Shown here: positions 15,685 through 24,239 of the stretch, one piece after another
How the letters are laid out: each line of letters begins with the position of its first letter
Position numbering within the stretch: the first letter of the stretch is position 1
Source: an uncultured Pseudomonadota bacterium
Lineage (GTDB): Bacteria; Myxococcota_A; UBA796; CAJQPC01
Assembly: GCA_913060515.1 (NCBI GenBank)
Contig: CAJXRZ010000013.1
Coordinates: 1-64,000, forward strand
Direction of reading: 5' to 3'
Length of the DNA: 64,000 bases
Program-made: the position numbers and the translations under genes
Notes under the pieces: model-generated
What the model was told of the DNA's origin: nothing
What the model saw: only the letters and a program-made list of their open reading frames with translations
Database searches by the model: none

Positions 15685-18071
15685 CCTGCGAGTGCCAAAG
15701 GAACGAATGCGACGAGCACCAGGGCGATGGCCATGACGGTCACCGGCAACAGGATGCGCTCGTGTTTCTGCCAGAAGTTCCTCGGCGGCGGGTCCTCGGG
15801 ACCGGGGTCCTCGATCTCCGAGACCACCTGCCGCACCAAGAGGTGGTTCAACGCCACCGGCGGGGTCAGGTAGCCCAGCTCGAAGGCCACCAAGACCACC
15901 ATCCAGAAGTGCACTGGATCGATGCCGCTGGCGATGGCCACGTCGGCCAAGGTGGCGGAGACCAAGATGACGGCGCCGTAGGGGTCCATGGTCATGCCGA
16001 CCACGACCAGGAGGGCGACGAGCAAGGCCATGGCGGCCCATGGCGAGTCAAAGCTGGCGGGCACAACGCTCATCAGCTCGGCGCGCTCCACCAAGCCTCC
16101 CAAGCACACGCTCATGCCCATCAAGAGCAGCAGGGCGCCGATGTGAACCGCAGCCTCGGAGGTGGCGGCCTCCAGCTGCAGGCGCACCTTGGGGGCCGCT
16201 GTAGGCGTGGCTGCAGCTGTGGCGCTGGCCTGGCCTGTGGCGGTCTGTCCGCGCTTGTGCAGCACCCGGTCCAGGACCAGCATGAGCACCAAAATGACGG
16301 GCAGAATCATCGGAGCGGAGTGCTGGTCCAGTCCGACCTGGAGCACGCCGAGGTAGCCGAGAATGACGACCACAAACAGGCCCACGAAGAGGCCCAAGCC
16401 CTTCAGCGCGATGAGGGTCTTGGCTCCCGCATCGGGCACCTTCTTCAGCGTCCAGGGGCCCTGGCGGGTGAGGAAGGCCACCAGGGCGAAGAGCCCTGCG
16501 GTGAGCAGGAAGACCCAACGGCCCCAGCCGAACAAGGCGTCACTGGAGACCGGGTTCAGGTAGGCGACGATGACCACGAGCAGGCAGGGGCGCAAGACCA
16601 CGCCCAGGCTGCCGCTCATGGCGGCCGAAGCCATCGCCAGGCTCCTTCGGGCGCCAGCGGCTCTGAGCTCCTGGAAGACGATGGCACCCACCGCGATCAC
16701 GAAGATGCCGGAGGCCCCGGAGTAGGCCGTTGGTATGGCCGAGGCCAAGACGACCACGATGGCCAGCAGCTCGGGCGGAAGGCCCCAGGGGCGCAGCACA
16801 TCGAAGCTTCGGTGGGCCAAGCTGGTGCGCTTGAGCAGCATGCCGGCCCACACGTAGAGCCCCACTTGCAGGTAGAGCTGGGCGTGCTCGGTGAGCTTGT
16901 CCAGGTAGACAGCCAGGCCAGCGAAGTAGCCCTCGCCGATGAAGAACCAGCCGGCGGAGAGCAGGGCCATCGTGGCGTAGAGGGGAACGGCCAAGAGCGC
17001 GGTGCCCCAAGAGTCCTCCTCCTTGCCGTCGGCCTCCATGGGCTTGGCCAAGTGGTAGACGTTGCCCACGCTCATGATCACGAAGGTGGCGATCCAAATC
17101 CAGGACAAGCCAGGGTGGTCCGGCAGAATTCCGGAGGCCTCCCAGGCGGTTCGCTGGGCGAAGAGGGAGACCAGGACCAGGACGTTGGCCACCAGCTGGG
17201 AGGCCGCGGAGATGCGGTCGCCGCGGGGGCCGTGGATGTTGCGCAGAGCGATGTGGTGGCGGGTCCAGGTCGTGGTGACCGCGGCCAGGGCCAAGAGCAG
17301 CACGAAGAGGTGCTTGATGTGGGCGTTGACCCAGCCCACGAAGGACTCCAGGGCCAGGTCCACGACGGCGAAGCGCTGCACCCCTTCGCTGCGGCGCTCC
17401 AGGATGGAGCTCACCCGCTCTTGCTCGCGCTCGTAGCTCTCCAGCTGGCGGGCGTAGCGCTCCTGGGCTGGATCAACCTTTGGTTCGCCGAGCAGGTCTC
17501 CGATCAGATCTTGGTCCACCCCCTCATCGGAGTCTCCGAGCAGATCCCCGATCAGGTCTTGGTCCACACCCTCCGCGTCCTCGTCCGCATCGGCGAGCAG
17601 ATCGCCGATCAGGTCCTCATCGATGCCGTCGGCGGCAGCCTCCTCGGGCTCGTCTGCCAGCAGATCGCCGATCAGGTCCTCGTCGATGCCTCCGGGATCA
17701 CTGGCCTTGGGATCACTGGCCGTGGGATCACTGGCCTCGTCGCCGAGTAGATCGCCGATCAGGTCTTGGTCCACGCCATCGTCTTGGGCATCGGAGGGGG
17801 TGTCATCGCCCAGCAGATCCCCGATCAAATCCTGGTCTACGCCTTCCCCTGCGGCAGGCGTCTCTTTGGGCGGGACCGGTGGGGTGGGTTGAACCGGCTC
17901 GCGGCGCAGCTCAGAGCCGTAGCCGGGCCAAAAACCCTCGCCTGCTTGGATGACTTTGGACTGGAGCTGAGAGCCGGTCCACTGCACCAGGACGGCCATC
18001 AAGACCACCAAGATGGGCAGGGTGGAGAGCCAGCGGCGCAGGGGAGAAGGGGCTTTGTCGTGGGCGCTCAA
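15681..18071 (-). CDS. TRAP-type (DctM-like) permease with N-terminal repeat domain
   Basis: This 796-residue membrane protein resembles the large permease of TRAP transporters, here apparently with small-subunit-like helices fused ahead. Signatures include PTAYSGASGIF, AMSGSLGVVLRP, MDPYGAVILV and GIDPVHFWMVVLVAFELGYLTPPVALN. The best start is a TTG at 18071 preceded by AAAAGGA; it gives a basic cytoplasmic tail (LRRW) and a first helix at 16-31. Between that helix and the next (about 228) lies a Pro-rich and then strongly acidic region with six DLIGDLL repeats (77-196), predicted outside the membrane. No DctP-type binding protein is adjacent. The permease call is confident; the repeat's role is unknown. 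Confidence 0.8.
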   Translation of the reverse strand: MSAHDKAPSPLRRWLSTLPILVVLMAVLVQWTGSQLQSKVIQAGEGFWPGYGSELRREPVQPTPPVPPKETPAAGEGVDQDLIGDLLGDDTPSDAQDDGVDQDLIGDLLGDEASDPTASDPKASDPGGIDEDLIGDLLADEPEEAAADGIDEDLIGDLLADADEDAEGVDQDLIGDLLGDSDEGVDQDLIGDLLGEPKVDPAQERYARQLESYEREQERVSSILERRSEGVQRFAVVDLALESFVGWVNAHIKHLFVLLLALAAVTTTWTRHHIALRNIHGPRGDRISAASQLVANVLVLVSLFAQRTAWEASGILPDHPGLSWIWIATFVIMSVGNVYHLAKPMEADGKEEDSWGTALLAVPLYATMALLSAGWFFIGEGYFAGLAVYLDKLTEHAQLYLQVGLYVWAGMLLKRTSLAHRSFDVLRPWGLPPELLAIVVVLASAIPTAYSGASGIFVIAVGAIVFQELRAAGARRSLAMASAAMSGSLGVVLRPCLLVVIVAYLNPVSSDALFGWGRWVFLLTAGLFALVAFLTRQGPWTLKKVPDAGAKTLIALKGLGLFVGLFVVVILGYLGVLQVGLDQHSAPMILPVILVLMLVLDRVLHKRGQTATGQASATAAATPTAAPKVRLQLEAATSEAAVHIGALLLLMGMSVCLGGLVERAELMSVVPASFDSPWAAMALLVALLVVVGMTMDPYGAVILVSATLADVAIASGIDPVHFWMVVLVAFELGYLTPPVALNHLLVRQVVSEIEDPGPEDPPPRNFWQKHERILLPVTVMAIALVLVAFVPLALAG
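17484..17843 (-). repeat. Six coding repeats, consensus G-[VI]-D-[QE]-D-L-I-G-D-L-L
   Basis: Residues 77-196 of the TRAP-like permease hold six copies of an 11-13 residue unit beginning at about 77, 99, 128, 149, 168 and 184. DLIGDLL is invariant; spacers of 3-18 residues are acidic or Asp/Ser/Pro/Ala-rich. The DNA copies are similar but not identical, so this is an old, maintained repeat rather than a recent slippage product. Confidence 0.9.
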
Positions 18072-18224
18072 GGACGGGTCCTTTTGGGGCGGTTCGTGGC
18101 AATCCGTGGGCCAGCGTAGCACCGGTGCAATGCTGACTTGTGGGCCGCTGACAATGGCGCATCCCATCGAACATCGAATACAACAGGGTCTCGCCGCGTT
18201 CTCGCTGCTGGAGATGGAGATCCA

Positions 18225-19223
18225 ATGACCTTGTTGCTTGCACTGCCCGCCCTTGTCGCCTGCGGCCCCGGCTACTTGACCCCCGACGAGGTGCGCGAGC
18301 ACCTGGACAACCCCAGTGGGAGCGTGGACCCGGGCTCCCTGGGAAACGTTGCGGATGACTACTTCGATGCCCAGATGGGCATGAACGCCCAGGACTTGGC
18401 CTTCTTCGTCAAGTCGGATCAGGGCGGCGGTTCACGCGGCAACGCCCAGCGTATGGCCGGCATGGTGGGGGCCTCTCCTCTGGCCAAGAACACGGCCGGA
18501 GACATCTTCTGTGCCACAACTCTGGTGGCTCAGGTCGCCAGCTTTGACTCCTGCGAGAACGAGGGCGACTGCGAGGCGGAGCTCACCATCGATGCCTGCG
18601 TGCTGCGCTTGGGGGAGGACGGGGACGAGAACGCCAGCGGCAAGCTGCACTTCACCCTGAGCGAGGAGACCAGCGAGGAGATCGATCGCGGCACCATGCA
18701 GGTTGAGTTCGACAAGTGGGAGACCACGGTGGGCAGCCCAGAGATCATCGACCACTTGGACGGCATCCTGGCCTTTGAGTACACCGACTACAAGTTGGAG
18801 AACCGGGCCGAGACCATCATGAGCATCGACATGCTCAACAAGCAGACCGACCCCACCGCGTCGGGCCTGTTCCGCAGCGGCGTGGTCGCCGAGCACCGCG
18901 CCACAGCGGCTCTGCGCACCACCTTTGCCGAGACGGAGACCGGTGAGACGGCCAGCCTGGAGGTGCTCGCCTTCACCGACGAGGAGCTGACCGAGTCTCT
19001 GAACCTGCAGTTCGACTACGAGGCCACCTGGGTCTCCGATACCCACTCGGTCTTCGATGCCTCCATGACCGTCTTTGGCGAGAACGGCCTGTTCACCTGC
19101 CTCTGGTCCAGCGAGCTCATTGAGCAGTCCGTGGACATGTACAGCTACAGCTCCGGCGGTACCTGCACCGATGAGAGCGGCGAGTCCTTTGACTGGTCCG
19201 GTGACTTGGTCGTGGAAGGCTGA
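18225..19223 (+). CDS. Lipoprotein of unknown function
   Basis: The 332-residue protein begins MTLLLALPALVAC, a lipoprotein signal with Cys13 and no basic n-region. ATG 18225 has GGAG upstream; the longer open frame to 18138 has no ribosome site. The mature protein is acidic, with Cys residues at FCATT, FDSCENEGDCE and DACVLR that may form disulfides, and alternating strand-like segments (LHFTLSEE, MQVEFDKWE) that suggest a beta-sandwich. I do not recognise the family. It is divergent from the TRAP-like permease with a 153-bp spacer. Confidence 0.65.
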   Translation: MTLLLALPALVACGPGYLTPDEVREHLDNPSGSVDPGSLGNVADDYFDAQMGMNAQDLAFFVKSDQGGGSRGNAQRMAGMVGASPLAKNTAGDIFCATTLVAQVASFDSCENEGDCEAELTIDACVLRLGEDGDENASGKLHFTLSEETSEEIDRGTMQVEFDKWETTVGSPEIIDHLDGILAFEYTDYKLENRAETIMSIDMLNKQTDPTASGLFRSGVVAEHRATAALRTTFAETETGETASLEVLAFTDEELTESLNLQFDYEATWVSDTHSVFDASMTVFGENGLFTCLWSSELIEQSVDMYSYSSGGTCTDESGESFDWSGDLVVEG

Positions 19224-19264
19224 GCTTCGGTGGTTAGGCTCCTTCCACTGTGAAGGAGCCTCCC

Positions 19265-20056
19265 GTGGAGCGCGTGACCGTTGAGATCAATGATGGGGTG
19301 GCTCAGGTCACCCTGAACCGTCCCGAGAAGTACAACGCTCTGGACATGCCCATGTTCCGGGCCATCGTGGCTGCGGGCCGTTCTTTGGCGGAGCGCCGCG
19401 ATGTCCGTGTGGTCGTGCTGCATGGAAAGGGCCCCAGCTTCTGCAGCGGTCTGGACGTCGCCAGCGTGATGGCCGGTGGTCCCAAGACCATGGAAGAGAT
19501 GATCGACCACAAGGTCGGTCCGGCCAACCTGGTCCAGCAGACGGCCTGGGTTTGGCGCGAGATGCCTCAGCCCGTCATCGCCGCCTTGCACGGTCACGTC
19601 TACGGAGGCGGCTTGCAGCTCGCACTGGGCGCAGACATCCGCTTGGTGACGCCCGATGCCAAGGTCAGCGTGCTGGAGATCGTCTGGGGCTTGATCCCCG
19701 ACATGGGCATCACCCAGACTCTGCTTCCATGGGTTCGCCGGGACGTGCTCAAGGAGCTGACCTTTACGGGCCGAACCATCAGCGGACAGGAGGCCACCGA
19801 TCTGGGGCTGATGACCCGCGTGGAAGGAGACCCTCTCAAGGAGGCCTTGCTCTTGGCGCAGGAGATCGCCAACCGCAATCCCCACGCCGTTCAGGCCGCG
19901 AAGAGGCTCTACGACACCGCCGCGACCATGAACGCCGAGGACTCCTTCGCGTTGGAGCTTGAGCTGCAACGCGGGGTGCTGGGCAGCCCAAACCAGATGG
20001 AGGCATCCATGGCCCGTCTGCAGCGTCGCAAGCCCAACTTCGCGGATCCCGAATGA
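19265..20056 (+). CDS. Crotonase-family enoyl-CoA hydratase/isomerase
   Basis: The 263-residue protein is a crotonase-superfamily enzyme acting on acyl-CoA. Visible features are LNRPEKYNALD, the CoA/oxyanion motif SFCSGLDVAS near 62-71, the second oxyanion loop GHVYGGGLQLALGAD, and VLEIVWGLIPDMG. Of the two hydratase glutamates, the later one (LEI) is present but the one in the GGGxE position is Gln, which argues for an isomerase-like or altered reaction. GTG at 19265 has AAGGAG six bases upstream and gives the normal family N-terminus; the GTG at 19250 is less likely. The stop overlaps the M16 gene start (ATGA). Confidence 0.87.
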   Translation: MERVTVEINDGVAQVTLNRPEKYNALDMPMFRAIVAAGRSLAERRDVRVVVLHGKGPSFCSGLDVASVMAGGPKTMEEMIDHKVGPANLVQQTAWVWREMPQPVIAALHGHVYGGGLQLALGADIRLVTPDAKVSVLEIVWGLIPDMGITQTLLPWVRRDVLKELTFTGRTISGQEATDLGLMTRVEGDPLKEALLLAQEIANRNPHAVQAAKRLYDTAATMNAEDSFALELELQRGVLGSPNQMEASMARLQRRKPNFADPE

Positions 20057-22809
20057 TCGATCTGGACACCACCCTGTCCAACGGGATGCGGGTGCTCTTG
20101 AGCGTGGATCATGAGCAACCCCGCGTGGCCGCCAGGGTGGTTGTGGGGGCCGGGGCGTCCTTGGATCCCGAGAGCTTCCTGGGCACTGCCCACGCTCTGG
20201 AACACCTGATGGCCAACAAGGGCACCCAGCGCCTGGGGTCCAAAGACTGGAAGGCCGAGGCTCCGCTGCGCAAGCAGGAGACCGCCCTGTTGGGGGAGGG
20301 GGTACACAGCCGTCTGAGCGAGCTGGAAGAGATAGAGCGCAAGGCCGATGCCTACGCCTTGCCCAATGAGCTCAAGGTGGCCTTCTCCAAGCTGGGGGCC
20401 AAGGGCCTGAACGCCACCACCTCCATGGACCGAACGGTCTACTTGGTGGACGTGCCCAGCAACCGTCTGGAGCAGTGGGCTGCTCTGGAGGCTGACCGCT
20501 ATCGGCACCCAGTCTTCCGCGGTTTTCGGACGGAGATGCAGACCATCGTGCGGGAGAAGCTGCGCAGCTTCGATGACGCTGGGCGCTCGATGTACCAGGC
20601 CTCGATGGCGGCGCTCTTCCCAGGGCACCCCTACGCCGGAAGCGTGCTCGGAGAGCTCGAGCAGCTCTTGGACCCAGACTTTGACGCTCTGGTGGCCTAC
20701 CACCGGCGCTGGTATGTGCCCGGCAACATGTCGGTCATCCTCTCCGGGGACTTGGATCCCGAGGAGACCTTGGCGCTGCTGGAGCGCACCTTGGGCCAGC
20801 TTCCGGCCCAGGACCCACCGGAGCGGGCCCACCGCGACGTCCCCCCGCTGCTGGAGACCCAGCGCGTCCACACCACCCACCAGGCCCAAGAGTCCGTGTG
20901 GTTGGCCTACCGATTGCCCCCTGGGGACCACCCCGACCTGGAGGCCCTGATCCTGGCCGACGTGCTCTTGGCCAATGGGGCCACGGGGCGCATCGACAAG
21001 AACCTGGTTCAGCCTCAGAAGCTCCAGGCTGCCGGCACCTCTCTGCGCTCGATGCGGGAAGCGGGTGTGCTGATCTTGTGGGGAAGCCCACGGCCCGGTC
21101 AGAGCCTGGAGGAGGTGGAGGAGCTGCTCAGGGGAGAGCTCCAAGCCCTCATCGACGCCGATGTTCATCCCGATCAGGTCGCGGAGGCCCTTCAGGCATT
21201 CCGGATCGGCCACGAGGTCGGACTGGAGCGAAACGACCGACGCGCAGACACCTTGGTGCACGCTCTGGCCCGTGGACTGGATCCGCACATGGTGGTGGCC
21301 CGCCGGGAGCGCTTGGCGGACGTGCCCCTCCCCGAGATCGCCCAGGCGCTGGCGCGCTGGACTGCTGGCCCCCACGTGGTGCTGCAGCGGCACCGCGGAG
21401 ACCCCGAGCTGCCGGAGCTGCCGGAGCCCCCAGAGGGCGGCCGTACCTTGGAGGCCATCGACGCCTCCAGCGACTTTGTGCGGGAGCTCTTGGAGCAGGA
21501 GGTTCCGCCGCTTCAGGTTCAGAACCTCAAGTCAGGGAAAGACTGGAGCTGTGTACCGGGTCCAGGCGGCCCTCTCTACCGAGGCCCCAACACCCGCAAC
21601 AAGGTCGCTCAGCTCACCCTTCGCATGCCCCTGGGGCACCGCCACGACCCGGTCTTAGAGCAAGCCGCCCGGGTCTGGGGTCGCAGTGGGGTGGGCGACT
21701 TGGACCTGGGCGGAGTAAACGCCGCCCTCTTCTCCAAGGGCCTCTCCGTGGGCTTGGGCTGTCGTGCTTGGAGCACCAACCTGAGCGTGAGCGGACCCGA
21801 GGAGCACCTCCTGGAGGGCCTGAAGCTGGCCATCGAGCGGCTCGCATCGCCGGTGCTCGATGACAAGGATGTACGGCAGCTCCTCTCCGATGTGGTCGAG
21901 CGCAGGCGCGAACAAAAGGCCACCAGCGGCGTGCGGGCTTGGGTGATGTCCATCGTCGCGCGCTTTGGACCAGACTCCCCGCACCTAAAGCGCCTCAGCG
22001 ATGCCGAGATGGCGGCCTTGGGCCCGAAGGACTTGGCCCCGCGGGTCGCTCAGCTCATGGATCTGGAGCGCATCCTCTTCCTGATCGCGCAAGACCTGGA
22101 TGTGGGCGACCTGGGCATGCTGACCCCAGAGAAGGCCCTGGTGGCCGGACCGGGGCAGCCCCCCCGACGCCTGGTCAAGCACAGTCAAGACCGGGTGCTC
22201 TTCATGCCCTTCCCGGGGGCCCAGACCCAGCTTCAGCTGGTGGTGCCCCATGGGCAGTACGACCCGGCCGATGTGCCCACCTATCGCTTGCTCGACCAGG
22301 TCTTGGGCGGCTCGGCCGGACTGGTCTTCCAGGAGGTACGCGAGCAGCGAGGCTTGGCCTACGCCGCTGGCGCTGGCTACGACCGCGGCGCTCTGGTGGG
22401 AGACGACGGTGCCTTGGTGTTCAGCGCCCAGGTGCGTCCAGATCAGGCCGCACAGGTCGGTCAGCTTCTCTTTGAGATCCTGCGCCGTCCAGCCCTGAGT
22501 CCAGAGGCTGTGCTTCGCGCGAAAGAGAACGTGGTGGCCTCGCTTCGGGCAGAGCGCACTGGCTTTCGCAGCGTGGCGCAGGCTGCTTGGTCCTGGCACC
22601 GACGTGGGCTGCAGAAGGATCCACGACCCCAGTGGCTCGCACAGGCCGAACAGGCCCACGCCAACAGCTTGACCCCCATGTGGGACGCGCTGCGTCGGAC
22701 TCCCGGCATCCTGACCGTGCTTGGGGACCCCGATGGCGTGGACCTGCAGGAACTGGCGGCGATCGGGCCGGTGGAGACCCTGGAGATCGACGACTTCTTG
22801 CCCTACTGA
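20053..22809 (+). CDS. M16 family zinc metallopeptidase (tandem domains)
   Basis: This 918-residue protein has two M16 (insulinase/pitrilysin-like) halves. The inverted zinc motif H-A-L-E-H is at 47-51 and a downstream Glu lies in MQTIVREKL near 162-170. The second half (about 480-918) is the usual inactive M16 domain with the R/Y substrate-binding region VREQRGLAYAAGAGY. No signal sequence is seen, so it is probably cytoplasmic or periplasm-attached by other means. A long charged insertion (about 62-105) separates the zinc motif from the dimetal Glu. The start overlaps the crotonase stop by four bases, so the pair is coupled. Confidence 0.9.
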   Translation: MIDLDTTLSNGMRVLLSVDHEQPRVAARVVVGAGASLDPESFLGTAHALEHLMANKGTQRLGSKDWKAEAPLRKQETALLGEGVHSRLSELEEIERKADAYALPNELKVAFSKLGAKGLNATTSMDRTVYLVDVPSNRLEQWAALEADRYRHPVFRGFRTEMQTIVREKLRSFDDAGRSMYQASMAALFPGHPYAGSVLGELEQLLDPDFDALVAYHRRWYVPGNMSVILSGDLDPEETLALLERTLGQLPAQDPPERAHRDVPPLLETQRVHTTHQAQESVWLAYRLPPGDHPDLEALILADVLLANGATGRIDKNLVQPQKLQAAGTSLRSMREAGVLILWGSPRPGQSLEEVEELLRGELQALIDADVHPDQVAEALQAFRIGHEVGLERNDRRADTLVHALARGLDPHMVVARRERLADVPLPEIAQALARWTAGPHVVLQRHRGDPELPELPEPPEGGRTLEAIDASSDFVRELLEQEVPPLQVQNLKSGKDWSCVPGPGGPLYRGPNTRNKVAQLTLRMPLGHRHDPVLEQAARVWGRSGVGDLDLGGVNAALFSKGLSVGLGCRAWSTNLSVSGPEEHLLEGLKLAIERLASPVLDDKDVRQLLSDVVERRREQKATSGVRAWVMSIVARFGPDSPHLKRLSDAEMAALGPKDLAPRVAQLMDLERILFLIAQDLDVGDLGMLTPEKALVAGPGQPPRRLVKHSQDRVLFMPFPGAQTQLQLVVPHGQYDPADVPTYRLLDQVLGGSAGLVFQEVREQRGLAYAAGAGYDRGALVGDDGALVFSAQVRPDQAAQVGQLLFEILRRPALSPEAVLRAKENVVASLRAERTGFRSVAQAAWSWHRRGLQKDPRPQWLAQAEQAHANSLTPMWDALRRTPGILTVLGDPDGVDLQELAAIGPVETLEIDDFLPY

Positions 22810-22821
22810 CCAATAGGCGGC

Positions 22822-24153
22822 CTAGTCCAGGGTCCAGCTGACCGCGTCGACCATCATCTGGAGAAGGTAGGCATCCGAGAGGCACAAAACATCTGTGTCG
22901 CTGCTGTTGCTGAAGTTGGCTGAGTGGGCGAAACCGACCACCCGTCCGTCTCCAATCTCGTTCACCACGACCGCGTCTCCGTACTCCGGGGTGGTCGCGA
23001 GGACCGTGCCTCCATTGGTGGCGCTGCCGATGTTCCCGCTGCAGTAGCCGGTGGTGGTGAAGGTGGTGGGCACGTTTGCGACGACAGGGTGGGTCAAGGT
23101 CACCGTGTAGTCCTTGGGCCCCTGGCTTGCTCCGCTGTCCCGTGCGAGGAGCTGGATGCCGGCCAAGGTGGTGGCACCGGAGGTGTCTGAGACCTCGTAG
23201 GCGTTCCACTCGGTGTGCACGTAGCCGCCGCCGCCGTTCACAAAGTCCACCAAGGCCTGTTGGCCGGACTCCACCATGTTGCCGGAGTAGGTGGTGCCGT
23301 TGAGGTGGACCACCGCATCGAAGCTGGACAGGCTGGGGTTGCTGCCATCGAAGCTGTTCTCGTCGGTGTCCGAGAGTGTCACGTTCAGTCCAGCGTCCTC
23401 CAGTGCCTGCACCAACTCCGGGGTGCCGAGGTCGGCCACATCCCAGATGACGAGTACCTCAAGGGAGGGCGGCAGGGTGACCTCGGCGCGCTGGGAGACC
23501 TCGGCCTCGCCATCGGAGATGGTGACCTCGCAGGACCACACATCATCTCCGTCCGTCTGCGAGGCCAGGACGGTGTCGCCGGGATACTTGCGATCGGCGC
23601 CCAGAGGGCTCACCTCCACGCCGTTCTGCCGCCAGAGAAGGGTGCCAGTGAGTGCATCGCTGTCCGCGTCGGTGGGATCGGTGGGCACGTTGCACTTCAG
23701 GTCGTCGCGGGTGGTGGCGCCGGCTGGACCGATGCGCACCTCTTCCAGGACAGGCAGGGTATTGGCGATGGTCCGTGCGGCGCTCTCTTGGCTCACGCTC
23801 TCGCTGCCGTCGTCCACGGTGACCGTGACAGCGACGCTCTGGCCCTTGGCGCTCAGCTCGGCGGGCAAGGTGTCGGAGTCGCTGCCGGCGGCTTGGCCGT
23901 CGACGGTCCAAGCGTAGCTGTAGGTGAGGGTGTCCCCATCGGCGTCGCTCGCGCTGACCGTGGCGACGATGGCGTCGGCGGTCAGGGGCAGCTCCGGGCT
24001 CAGGGTGATGCTCTCGATGACCGGTGCGCTGTTTTCCACCTGGGTGTCGTTGGGGCCCTCGGTATCGTCCGTGTTTCCGTCGGAGCCACCCCCCTTGCAG
24101 GCGGCAAGTGAGAGGACGAGAAGGATGGACAGTGTGGTCTTTTGGTGGCGCAT
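22822..24153 (-). CDS. Tandem paralogue A: Ig/PKD-like plus ThuA-like lipoprotein
   Basis: The 443-residue lipoprotein (signal ending LSLAAC, Cys19, with a basic MRHQK start) has a Gly/Asp/Thr-rich linker, two Ig- or PKD-like repeats (first with DADGDTLTYSYAW near 75; second about 145-230), and a C-terminal domain. That domain has LVIWDVADLGTPEL, VVHLNGTTYSG, ALVDFVNGGGGYVHTEW and GDGRVVGFAHSAN, matching the ThuA-like / class I amidotransferase-like fold. Such domains occur in surface sugar-related proteins; no catalytic residue can be assigned. It is the third of three same-strand paralogues and has its own promoter. Confidence 0.8.
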   Translation of the reverse strand: MRHQKTTLSILLVLSLAACKGGGSDGNTDDTEGPNDTQVENSAPVIESITLSPELPLTADAIVATVSASDADGDTLTYSYAWTVDGQAAGSDSDTLPAELSAKGQSVAVTVTVDDGSESVSQESAARTIANTLPVLEEVRIGPAGATTRDDLKCNVPTDPTDADSDALTGTLLWRQNGVEVSPLGADRKYPGDTVLASQTDGDDVWSCEVTISDGEAEVSQRAEVTLPPSLEVLVIWDVADLGTPELVQALEDAGLNVTLSDTDENSFDGSNPSLSSFDAVVHLNGTTYSGNMVESGQQALVDFVNGGGGYVHTEWNAYEVSDTSGATTLAGIQLLARDSGASQGPKDYTVTLTHPVVANVPTTFTTTGYCSGNIGSATNGGTVLATTPEYGDAVVVNEIGDGRVVGFAHSANFSNSSDTDVLCLSDAYLLQMMVDAVSWTLD

Positions 24154-24173
24154 GGGAATCTCCTGATGACGGT

Positions 24174-24220
24174 AGCCTAGCCCAGATCGATTGGCCTGTG
24201 ACCCTTCGCATGTCCTACAG
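24174..24220 (-). promoter_or_regulatory. Promoter of paralogue A (conserved with B)
   Basis: On the minus strand a -35-like GTCACA (24197-24202) and a -10-like TAGGCT (24174-24179) are 17 bp apart. A further box, CTGTAGGA (24213-24220), lies 10 bp upstream of the -35. The same three elements with identical spacings precede paralogue B, while the sequence between them differs, which supports function. Confidence 0.7.
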
Positions 24221-24239
24221 CTGGGGGCCCAGCCTGCAG

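Noticed and set aside
15762-17750. 662-codon plus-strand frame opposite the TRAP-like permease
   Set aside because: His/Gln/Gly-rich composition is the reverse complement of a membrane protein; no domain or start site is seen.
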